Shown here: positions 51,800 through 62,377 of the stretch, one piece after another | Layout: the number at the start of each line of letters is the position of its first letter | Position numbering within the stretch: position 1 is the stretch's first letter | NCBI GenBank assembly: GCA_963711675.1 | Contig: CAVQFB010000011.1 | Span: 62,001-126,000, forward strand | Length of the DNA: 64,000 bases | Reading direction: 5' to 3' | Source: CAVQFB01 sp963711675 | Lineage (GTDB): Bacteria; Acidobacteriota; Terriglobia; Terriglobales; Acidobacteriaceae | Notes under the pieces: model-generated | Database searches by the model: none | What the model was told of the DNA's origin: nothing | The model's input: the letters and a program-made list of their open reading frames with translations, nothing else | Position numbers and translations under genes: made by a program

Positions 51800-53844
51800 C
51801 TAGTTCATTCCCGGCGCTGCCGTCGCCAGGGGAATCATTTTCTTCGGCACGTCAATCACGAACCGTCCAGCCTGGAAATCGTCCTTCCGCGGATCGTCAG
51901 TCGAGCCGTCCCCATCCCCTGCGTCCCACACCGCACCTATCTCCACTTGATTCCCACGCTCCGTCGGCAGAGGCGCGCTTGACGCATACAGCGGATCGTT
52001 CTCCGCGGCCAGTGAAGCAATGTGGGTCTGTACCTTGCGCTTTTTCTCGACGTACGCCTTCACGACTTGCGCGGCCAGGCGCGCTGCGAACTGCCCGTGC
52101 TCGCCGCCTTCAAACAGCACCCCAACCACGATTTCAGGGTTGCGTCGCGGAGTGACCCCCACGAACCAGGCATTGTCCTTGTAGTCAGTCTTGCCATGTG
52201 CGAGCTTTGCCTTCAGGGTGTTGCTGATCGTTTGTGCGCTGCCCGTTTTCCCTGCGAAGTCAATGCCCTGCAGATGTGCGCTGCCAGCCGTACCCAGAGG
52301 CGTTGGCACATTAGCCATTGCGTCGGTAATGATCTCCCAGTTCTTCGGATCTATCGGAAACTTCACTTCATCCGGATATTCCGACGACGCAGGAATGACG
52401 TTGCCTGGCAAGTCGGAAGGGAAAGCAACGTGTGGCCGGTGCATCGTTCCGTCGTTGGTAATGCCGGCGATCGCCCGCGCTAACTGGATCGGCGTCACCG
52501 CGACTGCTCCCTGTCCGATGCCGACAGAGATCGTTTCTCCCGCATACCACTTCTGTTTGAAGTTCCTGATTTTCCACTCTTCCGAGGGCATCACACCGCT
52601 TGCTTCTTGCGGCAGATCAACACCAGTCTTATGCCCGAGTCCGAATGCGGTCGCATATTTGGCGATACGATCAATCCCCAGTTTCTCGGCCAGGGTGTAA
52701 AAGAAGACGTCGCAGGACTGGTAAATGCCTTTGCTGATATCGACCCCGCCATGCGTGCGGTGCTCCGCTGCAATCCAGCACTTGAAATAACGGCCGTAAA
52801 AAGTTGCGCCTCCCTGGCAATTCACATGCAGATCCTGCGCAATTCCTTCCTGCAGTCCGGCCGTCGCCATGATGATCTTGAACACCGAGCCCGGCGCAAG
52901 CTGCGCCTGGATTGCCTTGTTCAGCAGCGGATGCTCATCATCGGTGACCAGCTTGGTCCACTCTTCTTTGCTGATGCGGACGGAAAAATCGTTGGGGTCG
53001 AACGTCGGCCGGCTCACCATGGCCAGAATTTCGCCATTCCGCGGATCCATCGCCACGATGGCCCCATTCTTCCCTTCCAGAGCCTCTTCGGCGGCAATCT
53101 GAAGATCAATGTCGATCGTCAGCTTCAGCTGCTTGCCGGGAACCGCCGGAGTTTCATCGAGCCTGCCCATTTCCTTGCCATGGCTGTTCACCAGCACGTG
53201 CCGCGAACCGTTCTTGCCCATCAGCATCTGGTTGTATTGCAGTTCGACGCCCGACTTCCCCACCACATCGCCGGGGTTGTAAAACTCCCATTGCGGCTGG
53301 TTCAGCATGTCTTCGCTGACTTCGCCTACATAGCCGATCAGGTGCGCCATGAAGCCATTTCGCGGATACAGGCGCCGGTGCGCCATGATCGTATCCAGCT
53401 CCGGCAGTTCGTTCTTGTGCGCCTCGACGAACGCCAGCTCGTCCGGCGTGATGTCGTCCTTAAGGATAAATGGGCTGGTACTGCGGCATGCCCTGCGAAG
53501 TGCCGGATCCGTTCGCGCAACTCTTTGGGATCCATGTGCAGCCCCTGCGCAATCAGTTCGGCGTCGGCGTTCAGATCGCGGGAGGAATCGCGCATCAGAA
53601 GCGCGGAGAACGAAGGATAGTTGTCGACAATGACTGCGCCCTTCGCGATCGAGAATCTTGTCCGCGAGGCGCCAGGATGGGCACATCGCGAATGCGGTTT
53701 TTCTCCGCCAGCGCCGGCGTAAAAGTCACTCTGCATCACCTGCAGGCGCCACAAGCCGTAGGCCAGGATCAGAAAAACGACCAGGATGATGTACTGCACC
53801 GCGGTCAACCGTAATGCCGATACTTTTTCGTCGCGGCCAAACAT
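51800..53844 (-). pseudogene. mrdA: Penicillin-binding protein 2, frame-disrupted near the N-terminus
   Basis: The C-terminal part is a full transpeptidase: SxxK in APGSVFKIIMATAGL, the SCD-type triad YQSCDVFFYTLA and the KTGSAQTI box. The N-terminal pieces (MFGRDEKVSALRLTAVQYII, SDFYAG, KILDREG, VIVDNYPSFSALLMRDSSRD, FILKDDITPDELAF) lie in different frames between 53844 and 53470. At least three or four small indels separate them. PBP2 cross-links new peptidoglycan with RodA. As read, the gene cannot make an intact protein. Because neighbours have the same problem, sequence error is likely. Confidence 0.75.
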
Positions 53845-53945
53845 GGAAGAAAGCTCTCAGTTGCTGGTACCTAGTACCTGGTTCTCGGTTTGCAGTTCTC
53901 AGTTATCGGCTATCCGTCCCGAATCGCGGTTCCCGGTTCTTCCAC
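53845..53945. repeat. Heptad array upstream of mrdA
   Basis: Minus-strand units include GATAACT, GAGAACT, GCAAACC, GAGAACC, AGGTACT, AGGTACC, AGCAACT, GAGAGCT, TTCTTCC, and then ATG of mrdA in register. Confidence 0.8.
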
Positions 53946-54124
53946 TCTAGTGTGGATGACGGTTCGCACACGTCGGCCCGTCCTGAATCACAACCGCCTG
54001 TGATGTTTCTGGACCTCTCAATATTTTAGCTGGTCGGAGCCTGCATGCGGATGGCACGAGAGTGACGGAAGGGCATAGCCGCTGGAGCGTGACCTGCCTG
54101 GATCGATCGGCAAACCGGCAGCAC

Positions 54125-54647
54125 TTACGTTCTCTGCTTGAACCGGTCCAGCAGGGCGAACAGCAGCACTCGCCAGCACGGCGTTCGCCAGCGCTGACCC
54201 AATTCGTGCGGCCAACTCCATGCAGAGTGAGACCTACCAGGCCGCGCGCCACCGTGAAATACACAATCTCGTGCACCACGTAGAAAACCGAATGTCACCA
54301 GGAAGCCGCGCCCCAGCATTTTCGACGTCAAGCTTCACTCCCAGCGAAGAAGCGCCAAAGCCACCACGGTCTTGGCGATCCCGTACACTCCGATGGGCTG
54401 GTGAGGTCAGCGAGTCCTGCAACACGCCGATAATTGCCTCCGGTCAGCAGCCCGGCGACCGGGTTGCGCCGTGCCACGGCAAAGAAAATCGTCACCAGCA
54501 GAGGGCAGATCGAAGATGGTGAAGAAATGGCAGCCGCAAGGGCAGAAACGCCTGCAGAAACAATGCGGCCAACGGAACGCCGATCGTGACCGGCAGGCTG
54601 AACCGGTAAACCTCAACTTGCTCGCCGGATGTGTATGTGATGGGCAC
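54125..54647 (-). pseudogene. mreD: Rod-shape protein MreD, frame-disrupted
   Basis: MreD is recognisable only by joining pieces in three frames: LPFFTIFDLP-like near 54500, LQDSLT and FGASSLGVKLDVENAGARL (54290-54400), VHEIVYFTVARGLVGLTLHG (54210-54280) and the end LLFALLDRFKQRT (54125-54160). The proposed start is GTG 54647, immediately after mreC. MreD is an integral membrane partner of MreC. There are at least four frame changes in about 520 bp. Confidence 0.6.
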
Positions 54648-54648
54648 G

Positions 54649-55844
54649 CTATTGAGGGGTATCCTGTGGCGGCACGGGCTGCGGCTTGGTCTGGTTTGCG
54701 GCCGGCTTGGGGTTCTTGTCTGAGACCTTAATCGTAGCGGGCACAGTCTTCTGCGCCGTCGCCGGCTTCACCTGCCGGAGGTCGCGTCCAGGGGTTTCAC
54801 CGCTGAGTCGGTCGTGCTTCGGGCAGACTTTTCGCTGGACTGCTTCTCGAGGAGCGGCCGCGACTGCAGGAGCAGTGCTGACCGCAGTCTGAGCGGGCTT
54901 GCCTGCATCGGTCTTGTTCGTGTCGGGTGTTGGCGGCTTATCCGGCACCGACGGCAGGCGTTGCGCCAGAATATCTACCGCCCGCACCGGACCAGTCTCG
55001 GCCACGCTTGGTTCTCTGTCTTCTTTCTTGGTAATGACCAGCACTTCTTCGAGCTTGCTCAGATTGGCGGTGGGCTTGACCCGGATATTCAGAAACAGTC
55101 TGCCCCGGGCGAAACCTGCGTGACCGTGCCCACCGGCAACCCTTCGGGAAGATCTGGTCGCCGCCGCTGGTCAGCACGTTCTCGCCGGGCTGCACTGTTC
55201 GTCGGCCATAATTTTTCCAGGACGACTTCGCCCGACGGCGTGCCCCGCAGCACGCCCTGCAGCCGCGACTTCTCCAGAATTGCGCCCACGCCGCTGCTCT
55301 GGTCGTTGATCAGCAACACCTGCGACGTTGAGCTGAAAGACCCGCAGGACCTTGCCCACCACGCCGTCCGCGGTGATCACCGCCATGTCCGCTTGATGCC
55401 GTCCCGATTCCCTTTGTCGATATAGATCGCGCGCGATTGCTCGCTGCCGCTCGACCCGATCACCTGCGCCGCCATGGTCTTGCGCGATGAACTGTTCTTT
55501 GAAAGCCAAGCAGCGCCTGCAGGCGGCGGGCCTGCTCTGCGTCCTGGCTCAGGCGCACCTGCTCCAGGCGCAGCCTGTTCGATTTCAGCTTTCAGATCGC
55601 GGTTTTCCTGCCGCACCCCGCGCAGGTAAAAGTAGTTGTGCCAGAGATCCATAGGAAGCGGTTTGGCACCAGACCATGGCTTTTTCGAAGGGAGTGACCG
55701 CGGCCACGGCCCAGATGCGGATCAGCCGGGTGGATTCGTTCGTCGCTGGTGCGCTTGACCTGAACCGCCAGCCCCAACACCTGCGGAAACAACACTCGCC
55801 ACCAGGATGATGACGTTGCGATAGCGGCCGAGGACGGATTCCAT
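54649..55844 (-). pseudogene. mreC: Rod-shape protein MreC, heavily frame-disrupted
   Basis: The start MESVLGRYRNVIILV (ATG 55844) is intact. The sequence then switches frame repeatedly: LFPQVLGLAVQVKRTSDE, RLIRIWAVAAVTPFEKAMVW, MDLWHNYFYLRGVRQENRDL, IYIDKGNRDGIK, AVITADGVVGKV, VLLINDQSSGVGAILEKSRL, then a Pro/Ala/Lys-rich tail ending KPQPVPPQDTPQ. Together they rebuild a full-length MreC with signal anchor, coiled coil and beta domains. At least six frame changes are needed. Several I could resolve are single-base additions. The stop at 54649 is 1 bp from the mreD start. Confidence 0.7.
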
Positions 55845-55851
55845 GGACTAC

Positions 55852-55946
55852 AGTTCCTAGTTCTAAGTTCCCAGTTCTCAGCCGGTAGTTGGAGGGCACG
55901 GCTTCAGCCGTGCCGCACCGGACTTCAATTGAGACGCTTTAGCCCC
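55852..55946. repeat. Heptad array and REP-like copy C between mreB and mreC
   Basis: Minus-strand heptads GCTGAGA, ACTGGGA, ACTTAGA, ACTAGGA, ACTGTAG lead into the mreC start. On the mreB side lies a GGGCACGGCTTCAGCCGTGCCGC hairpin-type sequence (55894-55916), related to repeat copies A and B. Confidence 0.75.
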
Positions 55947-55972
55947 TGGAAGTCGTTCAATTCGAAACTGCT

Positions 55973-57038
55973 CTACTCGATCGAGATTTTGCGCAGCAGC
56001 TTGAAGTCGCTGAGCATCTTGCCCGTGCCCAGCACCACGCTGCACAGCGGATCGTCGGCGATCGAAACCGGCAGCCCGGTTTCTTCCCGGATGCGCTTGT
56101 CCAGATTCTTGAGCAGCGCGCCGCCGCCGGTGAGCACGATGCCGCGGTCGCTGATGTCGGCGGAGAGCTCGGGCGGCGTCCGTTCGAGAGCCACGCGAAT
56201 CGCATTCATGATGGTCGAAACACATTCGCTCAGCGACTCGCGGATTTCGCTGTCGTCCACCGTGATCGTCTTGGGCACGCCTTCGATCAGGTTGCGGCCC
56301 TTGATTTCCATGGTCAGCGGCTTGTCCAGCGGATACGCGCGAGCCGATCTCAATCTTGATCTGCTCCGCCGTGCGCTCGCCGATCAGCAGGTTATATTTC
56401 CGCTTCAGGTAGTTCATGATGGCTTCGTCCATCTGATTGCCGGCCATCCGCACCGAACGCGAATAGACGATGCCGCTCAGCGAAATCACCGCGATGTCGG
56501 TCGTGCCGCCGCCGATATCCACCACCATGTTGCCGCTGGGTTCGGTGATCGGCAGTCCGGCGCCGATCGCCGCCACCATCGCCTGCTCCACCAGATGAAC
56601 TTCGCTCGCCTTGGCGCGGTAGGCGGAGTCCATGACCGCGCGCTTTTCCACCTGCGTAATTTCCGAAGGCACGCCGATCACGATGCGCGGGTGCACCAGC
56701 ATCTTGCGGTTATGCGCCTTCTGGATGAAGTAGTTCAGCATCTTCTCGGTGACTTTGAAGTCGGCGATCACGCCGTCCTTCATGGGCTTGATGGCGACGA
56801 TGTTGCCCGGCGTGCGGCCCAGCATCTCTTTGGCTTCTTTGCCCACCGCTTCGACTTCGCCCGTGTTCTTGTTGATGGCGACGATGGAGGGCTCGTTGAC
56901 CACGATGCCCTTGCCGCGCGCATACACCAGCGTGTTGGCGGTGCCGAGATCGATGGCGAGGTCGCTGGAAAAAACGCTGAACAGCGACCGCAGATTGTGC
57001 AAGCGTGACGCGTTGGAGTGGAATCCGTTAGATGACAT
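55973..57038 (-). pseudogene. mreB: Rod-shape actin-like protein MreB, single frameshift
   Basis: The N-terminal 230 residues are a normal MreB: DLAIDLGTANTLVYARGKGI, the phosphate-2 motif DIGGGTTDIAVISL and IGVPSEITQVEKRAV. At about 56345 one extra base (TCGCGCG where TCGGCG would keep the frame) breaks the frame. The C-terminal part continues one frame over with YPLDKPLTMEIKGRN, ISDRGIVLTGGGALLKNLDK and the end LLRKISIE. Correcting one base gives a full-length actin-like filament protein that guides wall synthesis. Confidence 0.85.
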
Positions 57039-57195
57039 ACCTGAGCTTCTCTACGCTTCTTGTCCGGGCGTACCCGGTGTCGCTCGTTCACGGGGGATCA
57101 GATCATCCCTAATTCTATGTGATATTCGATTTGTCGCTTCAAACGAAAGTTGGTGCCCTGTCGTGAATCCGGGAATCTTTCCCCCAATCGATCTC

Positions 57196-58451
57196 TTACT
57201 GAATCACCACTTTTTCTGTTGCGTATTCACGCCGCCTTTGGAGTTTTGCGCCGTAATCGTGATCACGGTTTTCTCCCGCCGGCAAAGGCGGCGTAAAGTA
57301 GTGAAAAGTCCCATCCGCCCTACCATCGGCACTTCCCGTCCATTCACCATGACCCGCGCTCCTGCCTCGGTCTTCCCGGTCAACTTCGAGCACATGGCCG
57401 TGCTGAATCAACGGATCCAGGTCCAGGTTGATGCTATCGTGTCTTTGCCCTTGGGAATAATGGTAAACCGGTTCTTCTCGCTTTCCACCGATTCCTTCCC
57501 CTCTGCATCGTAGGACTGCACCATCCAGTAGTAGGCGCCTTCGTCCAGTCCGGACACACTCACGTCCGCCGTCTCCACTTTCCGATCCACAATCGTGGAC
57601 GAAAAATACGGGATTCCGCGAAATCCGCAGCCGGTACCCGGCAGCGTTCGCCATCGGCGTCCAGGAAAACTCCACCGACTTGAGCTGCCGTTGGAGACAA
57701 AAATCGGGCATCATGTTCGCCGGAGAGATCGGCGTAGGCGGCCCAATTTCCTTCACCTTCGCCATGCGCGGCGATTCCGCCTGAAAGCTCACCTTCTCCC
57801 AGTCCGCCAGGCGGACAACTTCTCCGTTGCGCGTGACGTCGCCAGAGCCCTTTTTCAGCAGGATTTCGTGCTGGTCGGCCTTGGGATCGTTGCGCACCCT
57901 GGCCGCGCTCTCCGGAGCCAGTGACGCGGTAGCGCCCGCCACAATCACCTGCGATTTCGAACCTTGCACGAAGGTCGCCGTCGAGAGATCCACCGTGCCT
58001 GTGCTGACCGCGACCGACACGTTGGTCTGCTGCTGGTCGTTGGCCGAGTTCTCTTCAATCACAATCAACGAATCCTGCTTCACCGTGTAGTTGGTGCCGT
58101 CGTTGAAGACAATCTTCGCCATGCCCTCGGAGCCGGTCTGCACCACATCGCCTTTTTCCAGCGGCACGTTGTAATCGGCAGTTACCCAGCTATTGCTGCT
58201 GGACTTCTTCACTCGTACCGTGCCATCCAGCGCGGTGAAATGCGCCTGCTGCGCGTTCGCCGCGCACGCCTTTTCCGGCGCATTCCGCTGCTCGCCACCT
58301 TCTCCAGAAAGCCGGTCGCAAAATGGTTTGCCGCCTTCACGCCATTTTCCGTGAATTGCGGAAAGGCAAAATGCATCACCATGACAAAGAGCAGCACTCC
58401 TCCCAGCAGCATCGAGCACCACACTTCGATAGGTGACTGTCTTCCACGCAA
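57196..58451 (-). pseudogene. FecR-domain membrane protein with C-terminal Ig-like part, frame-disrupted
   Basis: A transmembrane helix near the N-terminus (MLLGGVLLFVMVMHFAFPQF, TTG start 58451) is followed by a frame change and a FecR-type domain: FTALDGTVRVKKSSSNSW, DVVQTGSEGMAKIVFNDGTNY, SVAVSTGTVDL. The C-terminus (VSGLDEGAYYWMVQSYDAEG, then EAGARVMVNGREVPM and VNTATEKVVIQ-like end) needs two more frame changes. Fibronectin/Ig-like modules are probable. Its own domain of action is the envelope; the ligand is unknown. It lies upstream of the mre cluster. Confidence 0.65.
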
Positions 58452-58758
58452 CGTGGATACCCGGCTTGCGATTCGAAGACACTAGGCCACAAAAGCTGAC
58501 CAAACCTAGAGAATATGGGGTATTCAAAACTACCACAAGCGTATCGGCGTCGGCTCGGTTATCAACTTGGGTCACCAGAGAATGGGTTACGAAAGTGACC
58601 ACGAATGGGAATGGCGCTCGTTCGGTCAGAGTAGTGGTCTCGTGGATTGCCAATGCTATTGCCTTTCGTCGAGAACCGCACTCCACTTGCCGCCCTCAGA
58701 GCCGGGGCTGTAGCATGGATTGTTTGAGCAATCATTGTGGAATTGATAGGGAGGCACT
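58452..58758. other. Divergent intergenic region
   Basis: The 307 bp between the FecR-like and aldehyde dehydrogenase genes should hold both promoters. GGGAGG at 58749-58754 is the ribosome-binding site for the dehydrogenase. No other feature is seen. Confidence 0.5.
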
Positions 58759-60298
58759 ATGGCAACCGACATCATGACCGGGCCGTCCATTCTGGGCGGA
58801 ACGACCAAGACCCGTGTGATGAAGAACTTTATCGATGGTGAGTGGGTTGAGTCCCTGACCGGCGAAACCTTTGAAGACCGCAATCCCGCCGACACTCGCG
58901 ACGTGGTCGCGATCTTCCAGAAGTCTGGTAAAGACGACGTCGAGAACGCCATCGACGCGGCCCGCCGAGCCTTCACGAAATGGCGTCTCGTGCCCGCACC
59001 ACGTCGTGCCGAACTCGTCTTTAAAGCAGCCGAGATCCTCATCGAGCGCAAGGAAGAATGCTCGCGCGATATGACCCGCGAGATGGGCAAGGTCCTGAAG
59101 GAAACTCGTGGGGACGTGCAGGAAGCCATCGACTCCGCCTATTACAACGCAGGTGAAGGCCGCCGCATGTTCGGCCCGACGGTACCATCCGAGCTTCCCA
59201 ACAAGTTTGCCATGGCCGTCCGCCAGCCCCTCGGTGTCTGCGCCATGATCACGCCATGGAACTTCCCCATGGCGATTCCTTCGTGGAAGCTTCTGCCGGC
59301 AATCGTCTGCGGCAACACTTGTGTGATCAAGCCCGCCCAGGACACTCCGCTTTCTACTTTCAACCTGGTGCGTGCGCTCACAGACGCCGGCGTGCCCAAA
59401 GGTGTCATCAACATCGTGACCGGATTCGGATCGTCGGTCGGCACGCCGATGACCGAGCATCCCGAAGTTCGCGCCGTCTCGTTGACCGGTTCGACTGCGG
59501 TCGGCCGCATCGTGGGAACCACCGCTGCCAAGAGTTTCAAGCACTGTTCGCTGGAACTGGGCGGCAAGAATCCCATGATCGTCCTCGACGACGCCAACCT
59601 CGATCTCGCTATCGAAGGCGGACTCTGGGGCGCCTTCGGCACCACCGGCCAGCGCTGCACCGCGACCAGCCGCATCATCGTGCAGAAGGGTGTCTACAAC
59701 GAATTCATCGATCGCTACGTGCATCGTGCCAAGGGCCTGAAGGTCGGTAATGGTCTGGACGAAACCGTCGACATGGGACCCGCGGTCAACGAAACCCAAC
59801 TGAAGACCGACCTCAGCTACGTCGAGATCGGCAAAGAAGAGGGCGCCAAGCTGGTCTGCGGCGGCAATCGCCTGGACAAGGGCGACTACCAGTACGGCTG
59901 GTTCATGGAGCCAACGGTATTCATCGATGTCGATCCCAAGATGCGCATCGCGCAGGAAGAAATCTTCGGGCCGGTGGTCTCGATCATCCCTTGCGACGAC
60001 ATGGAGGACGCAATCGAGATCGCCAACGGCATCGAGTACGGACTTTCGTCGGCGCATCTACACGAAAGACGTGAACCGCGCCTTCCAGGCAATGCGCGAT
60101 CTTTACGCCGGCATCACTTACATCAACGCGCCTACCATCGGAGCCGAGGTCCATCTGCCATTCGGCGGAACCAAGGCGACGGGCAACGGCCATCGCGAAG
60201 GCGGAATCGGCGCCATCGACTTCTACACCGAGTGGAAATCGATCTACGTCGATTATTCCGACAAGCTGCAGAAAGCGCAGATCGATAGAGTGGATTGA
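58759..60298 (+). pseudogene. Aldehyde dehydrogenase family protein, single frameshift
   Basis: This is a full-length NAD(P)-dependent aldehyde dehydrogenase: ITPWNFPMAIPSWKLLPAIV, LTGSTAVGRIVG, the glutamate motif SLELGGKNPMIV and the catalytic cysteine in GTTGQRCTATSRIIV. At about 60055 an extra base (GCGCATC where GCGATC restores the frame) breaks it. The correct C-terminus is in the next frame: IYTKDVNRAFQAM, TYINAPTIGAEVHLPFGGTK, ending KAQIDRVD at 60298. The uncorrected frame runs to 60288. The substrate is uncertain; the sequence resembles aldehyde/semialdehyde dehydrogenases of the AASADH type. Confidence 0.82.
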
Positions 60299-60404
60299 AC
60301 GGCCGGCGGTCGTTCGTCGCTGGTCGAAAGGCTTCCGCTACCGTGCGATGGTTCTCTTCGCGGACCTTCGCGCCCTCTGTGGTTGAGATGTTTTGTGAAG
60401 CACG

Positions 60405-60833
60405 ATGTCTGTTATTCCAACCACATTGCGCGCCAAAATTGGGAAGACGCTCTCCTATCCAATTGGTGCCGAGGCGGTCTCTGCTGTCCTTCAGGACACA
60501 CCACAATTCGGGAAACTCAGGATTTCCTTTCATAACCGATATCAGCGGTTGAAAGATCGTGGGCAGCCCTACAGTATTCTCACCGTGAGTTTCCTTGGTA
60601 GGGAGCGGACAGTATCAGCCGAAGACGACGAATGGGCTATCTCGATTCGCCCGATACCAAGAGATCGAAAACACAAACTCAAGACCGAGCTTCAGGTTGA
60701 GGTTTTGCCGAAAATCAGAGAGTGGCTGCTAGAACATGCTGCTCTTGAGCGCCGTCACGAGTTGCGCTACATCGACGTTACATACGACGAGAGGGTAAAG
60801 ACGTTAAAGGTTGAGGAACATCGGGCGCGATAA
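60405..60833 (+). CDS. Protein of unknown function
   Basis: This 142-aa product starts MSVIPTTLRAKIGKTLSYPI and has GKLRISFHNRYQRLKDRGQP, YSILTVSFLGRERTVSAEDD and a charged C-terminus (ERRHELRYIDVTYDERVKTL). It looks like a compact alpha/beta cytoplasmic protein with AT-richer coding than its neighbours. I do not recognise a family. The region just before it (60347-60390) is a half copy of the CTCTGTGGTT-type repeat. Confidence 0.55.
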   Translation: MSVIPTTLRAKIGKTLSYPIGAEAVSAVLQDTPQFGKLRISFHNRYQRLKDRGQPYSILTVSFLGRERTVSAEDDEWAISIRPIPRDRKHKLKTELQVEVLPKIREWLLEHAALERRHELRYIDVTYDERVKTLKVEEHRAR

Positions 60834-60930
60834 GCCGGGTGCCCATGTCTCCCGCTTTTTGTGAGGCGTGGGACTTAGCCTGGAAGATTCGTTTCAGGGC
60901 ACGCCTTCACAGTCTGCAGAAAAACTCACG

Positions 60931-61000
60931 ATTCGTATCAGGGCACGCCTTCAGGCGTGCCGCACGTCGCCGGCTAAAGACTCCGGCTTCAGCCGCTGCG
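60931..61000. repeat. Bipartite REP-like palindrome, copy B
   Basis: The lead-in ATTCGTATCAG is followed by GGGCACGCC/GGCGTGCC around TTCA (60941-60962), then GCCGGCTAAAGACTCCGGCT as second hairpin. It matches copy A at 859-925 in order and spacing. A truncated copy starts at 60890. Confidence 0.7.
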
Positions 61001-61050
61001 GAAAATGCTTTCCCCCGTGACCTCTGAGTCCTCTGTGTTTAGAATTGCTT

Positions 61051-62259
61051 ATGCCTCTGACCCAAACCCGCGAAATCACCGCCGCCGCCCGGCTAGAGAA
61101 CGTCCGCTACGCCATACGCGACCTGGCCTGCATCGCTGACGAAGTCGCCCTCCAGGGACACAAGATTCTGCCACTCAACATCGGCGATCCTCTGACCTTC
61201 GACTTCCAGACTCCCGCCCACATGATCGAAGCCGTCTACAAAGCTATGAAGGACGGCCACAATGGGTACGCGCCGTCGCAAGGGATCAGGCCGGCGCTGG
61301 AAGCCATTCGCGGAGAGGCCGCACGCAAGGGCATCACCAACATTCAGGATGTCTTCGTTACTACGGGAGTCAGCGAGACGGTTGACCTGTGTCTCTCTGC
61401 GCTGGTCAATCCAGGCGAGAACATTCTCACTCCCTGCCCTGACTACCCTCTGTACTCCGCCGTGCTTGCGAAGCTAGGCAATGATCTCAACACCTATTAC
61501 CTGAACGAGGAAGACGGCTGGCAGCCCGATCTCGACGACATCAGGCGCAAGATCACTCCCCGCACGCGCGCTATTGTCCTGATCAATCCCAACAATCCTA
61601 CCGGCTCGGTCTGCTCGCGCCAGATGCTGGAACAGATTGCCGAACTCGCGCGCCAGCACAGTCTGGTCGTCTTCGCCGACGAAATTTATGACAAGCTCAT
61701 CCTCGATGACGATCAGCACATCGCAATGGCAGCAGTTGCGCCCGACGTTCCGGTAGTCACCTTTGGCGGCCTCTCGAAAAACTATCTCGCGCCCGGGTGG
61801 CGAATCGGATGGGGCATCGTGAGCGGCGACGCTGCCGCGTTGAAGCCATACATCGAAGGCATCGGCAAGCTCTTGCGCTCACGTCTCTGCGCGAACCACC
61901 CCGAGCAGTATGCGATCAAAGCCGCTCTGGACGGTCCTCAGGACCATCTGACCGAGGTTCGCAAGAAACTCCGCTCCCGCCGCGACCTCACAGTGAAGTG
62001 GTGCAACTCGACTCCGCGCGTGAGTTGCGTTTCACCGCGCGGTGCGTTTTACGCATATCCCCGGCTGGACATTCCGGAAGGAGATGACGTCTTCGTGCGC
62101 GAACTGATCCTGCAAAAGCATGTGCTGGTGGTCCACGGCTCCGGCTTCGGACAGAAACCCGGCACGCAGCATTTCCGCATTGTGTTCCTGCCGAATGAGC
62201 AGACGCTCGCCCCGGCCTATGCGGGGATCGCCGACTTCATACAGCAACGGTACAAATAG
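61051..62259 (+). CDS. Class I/II pyridoxal-phosphate aminotransferase (AlaA-like)
   Basis: The 402-aa product has the fold-type I layout: the N-terminal LNIGDPLTFDFQTP, HNGYAPSQGIRPALEAI, VTTGVSETVDLCL, INPNNPTGSVCSRQML, FADEIYDKLILDD and the PLP-lysine motif GGLSKNYLAPGWRIGW. It resembles alanine or aspartate transaminases and moves amino groups between amino and keto acids. ATG 61051 is used; TTG 61045 two codons upstream is possible. It has no clear operon partner. Confidence 0.9.
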   Translation: MPLTQTREITAAARLENVRYAIRDLACIADEVALQGHKILPLNIGDPLTFDFQTPAHMIEAVYKAMKDGHNGYAPSQGIRPALEAIRGEAARKGITNIQDVFVTTGVSETVDLCLSALVNPGENILTPCPDYPLYSAVLAKLGNDLNTYYLNEEDGWQPDLDDIRRKITPRTRAIVLINPNNPTGSVCSRQMLEQIAELARQHSLVVFADEIYDKLILDDDQHIAMAAVAPDVPVVTFGGLSKNYLAPGWRIGWGIVSGDAAALKPYIEGIGKLLRSRLCANHPEQYAIKAALDGPQDHLTEVRKKLRSRRDLTVKWCNSTPRVSCVSPRGAFYAYPRLDIPEGDDVFVRELILQKHVLVVHGSGFGQKPGTQHFRIVFLPNEQTLAPAYAGIADFIQQRYK

Positions 62260-62377
62260 AGGCTCCCGAGATGTTCTCACCCGGTTCCCGTTTGGGCGCG
62301 GGTTCTTGGCTCGAGATACCTTTCGTCACTCGACATGAGGTACGGAAAAGCGCGTAATAATTGCTAGGCACGCAATC

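Noticed and set aside
52607..53620. 337-codon plus-strand frame opposite mrdA
   Set aside because: The opposite strand encodes a recognised transpeptidase; the frame has no motif.
55929..57008. 359-codon plus-strand frame opposite mreB
   Set aside because: Shadow of mreB with no family likeness.
58732..60057. 441-codon minus-strand frame opposite the aldehyde dehydrogenase
   Set aside because: Shadow frame; the plus strand has all catalytic motifs.
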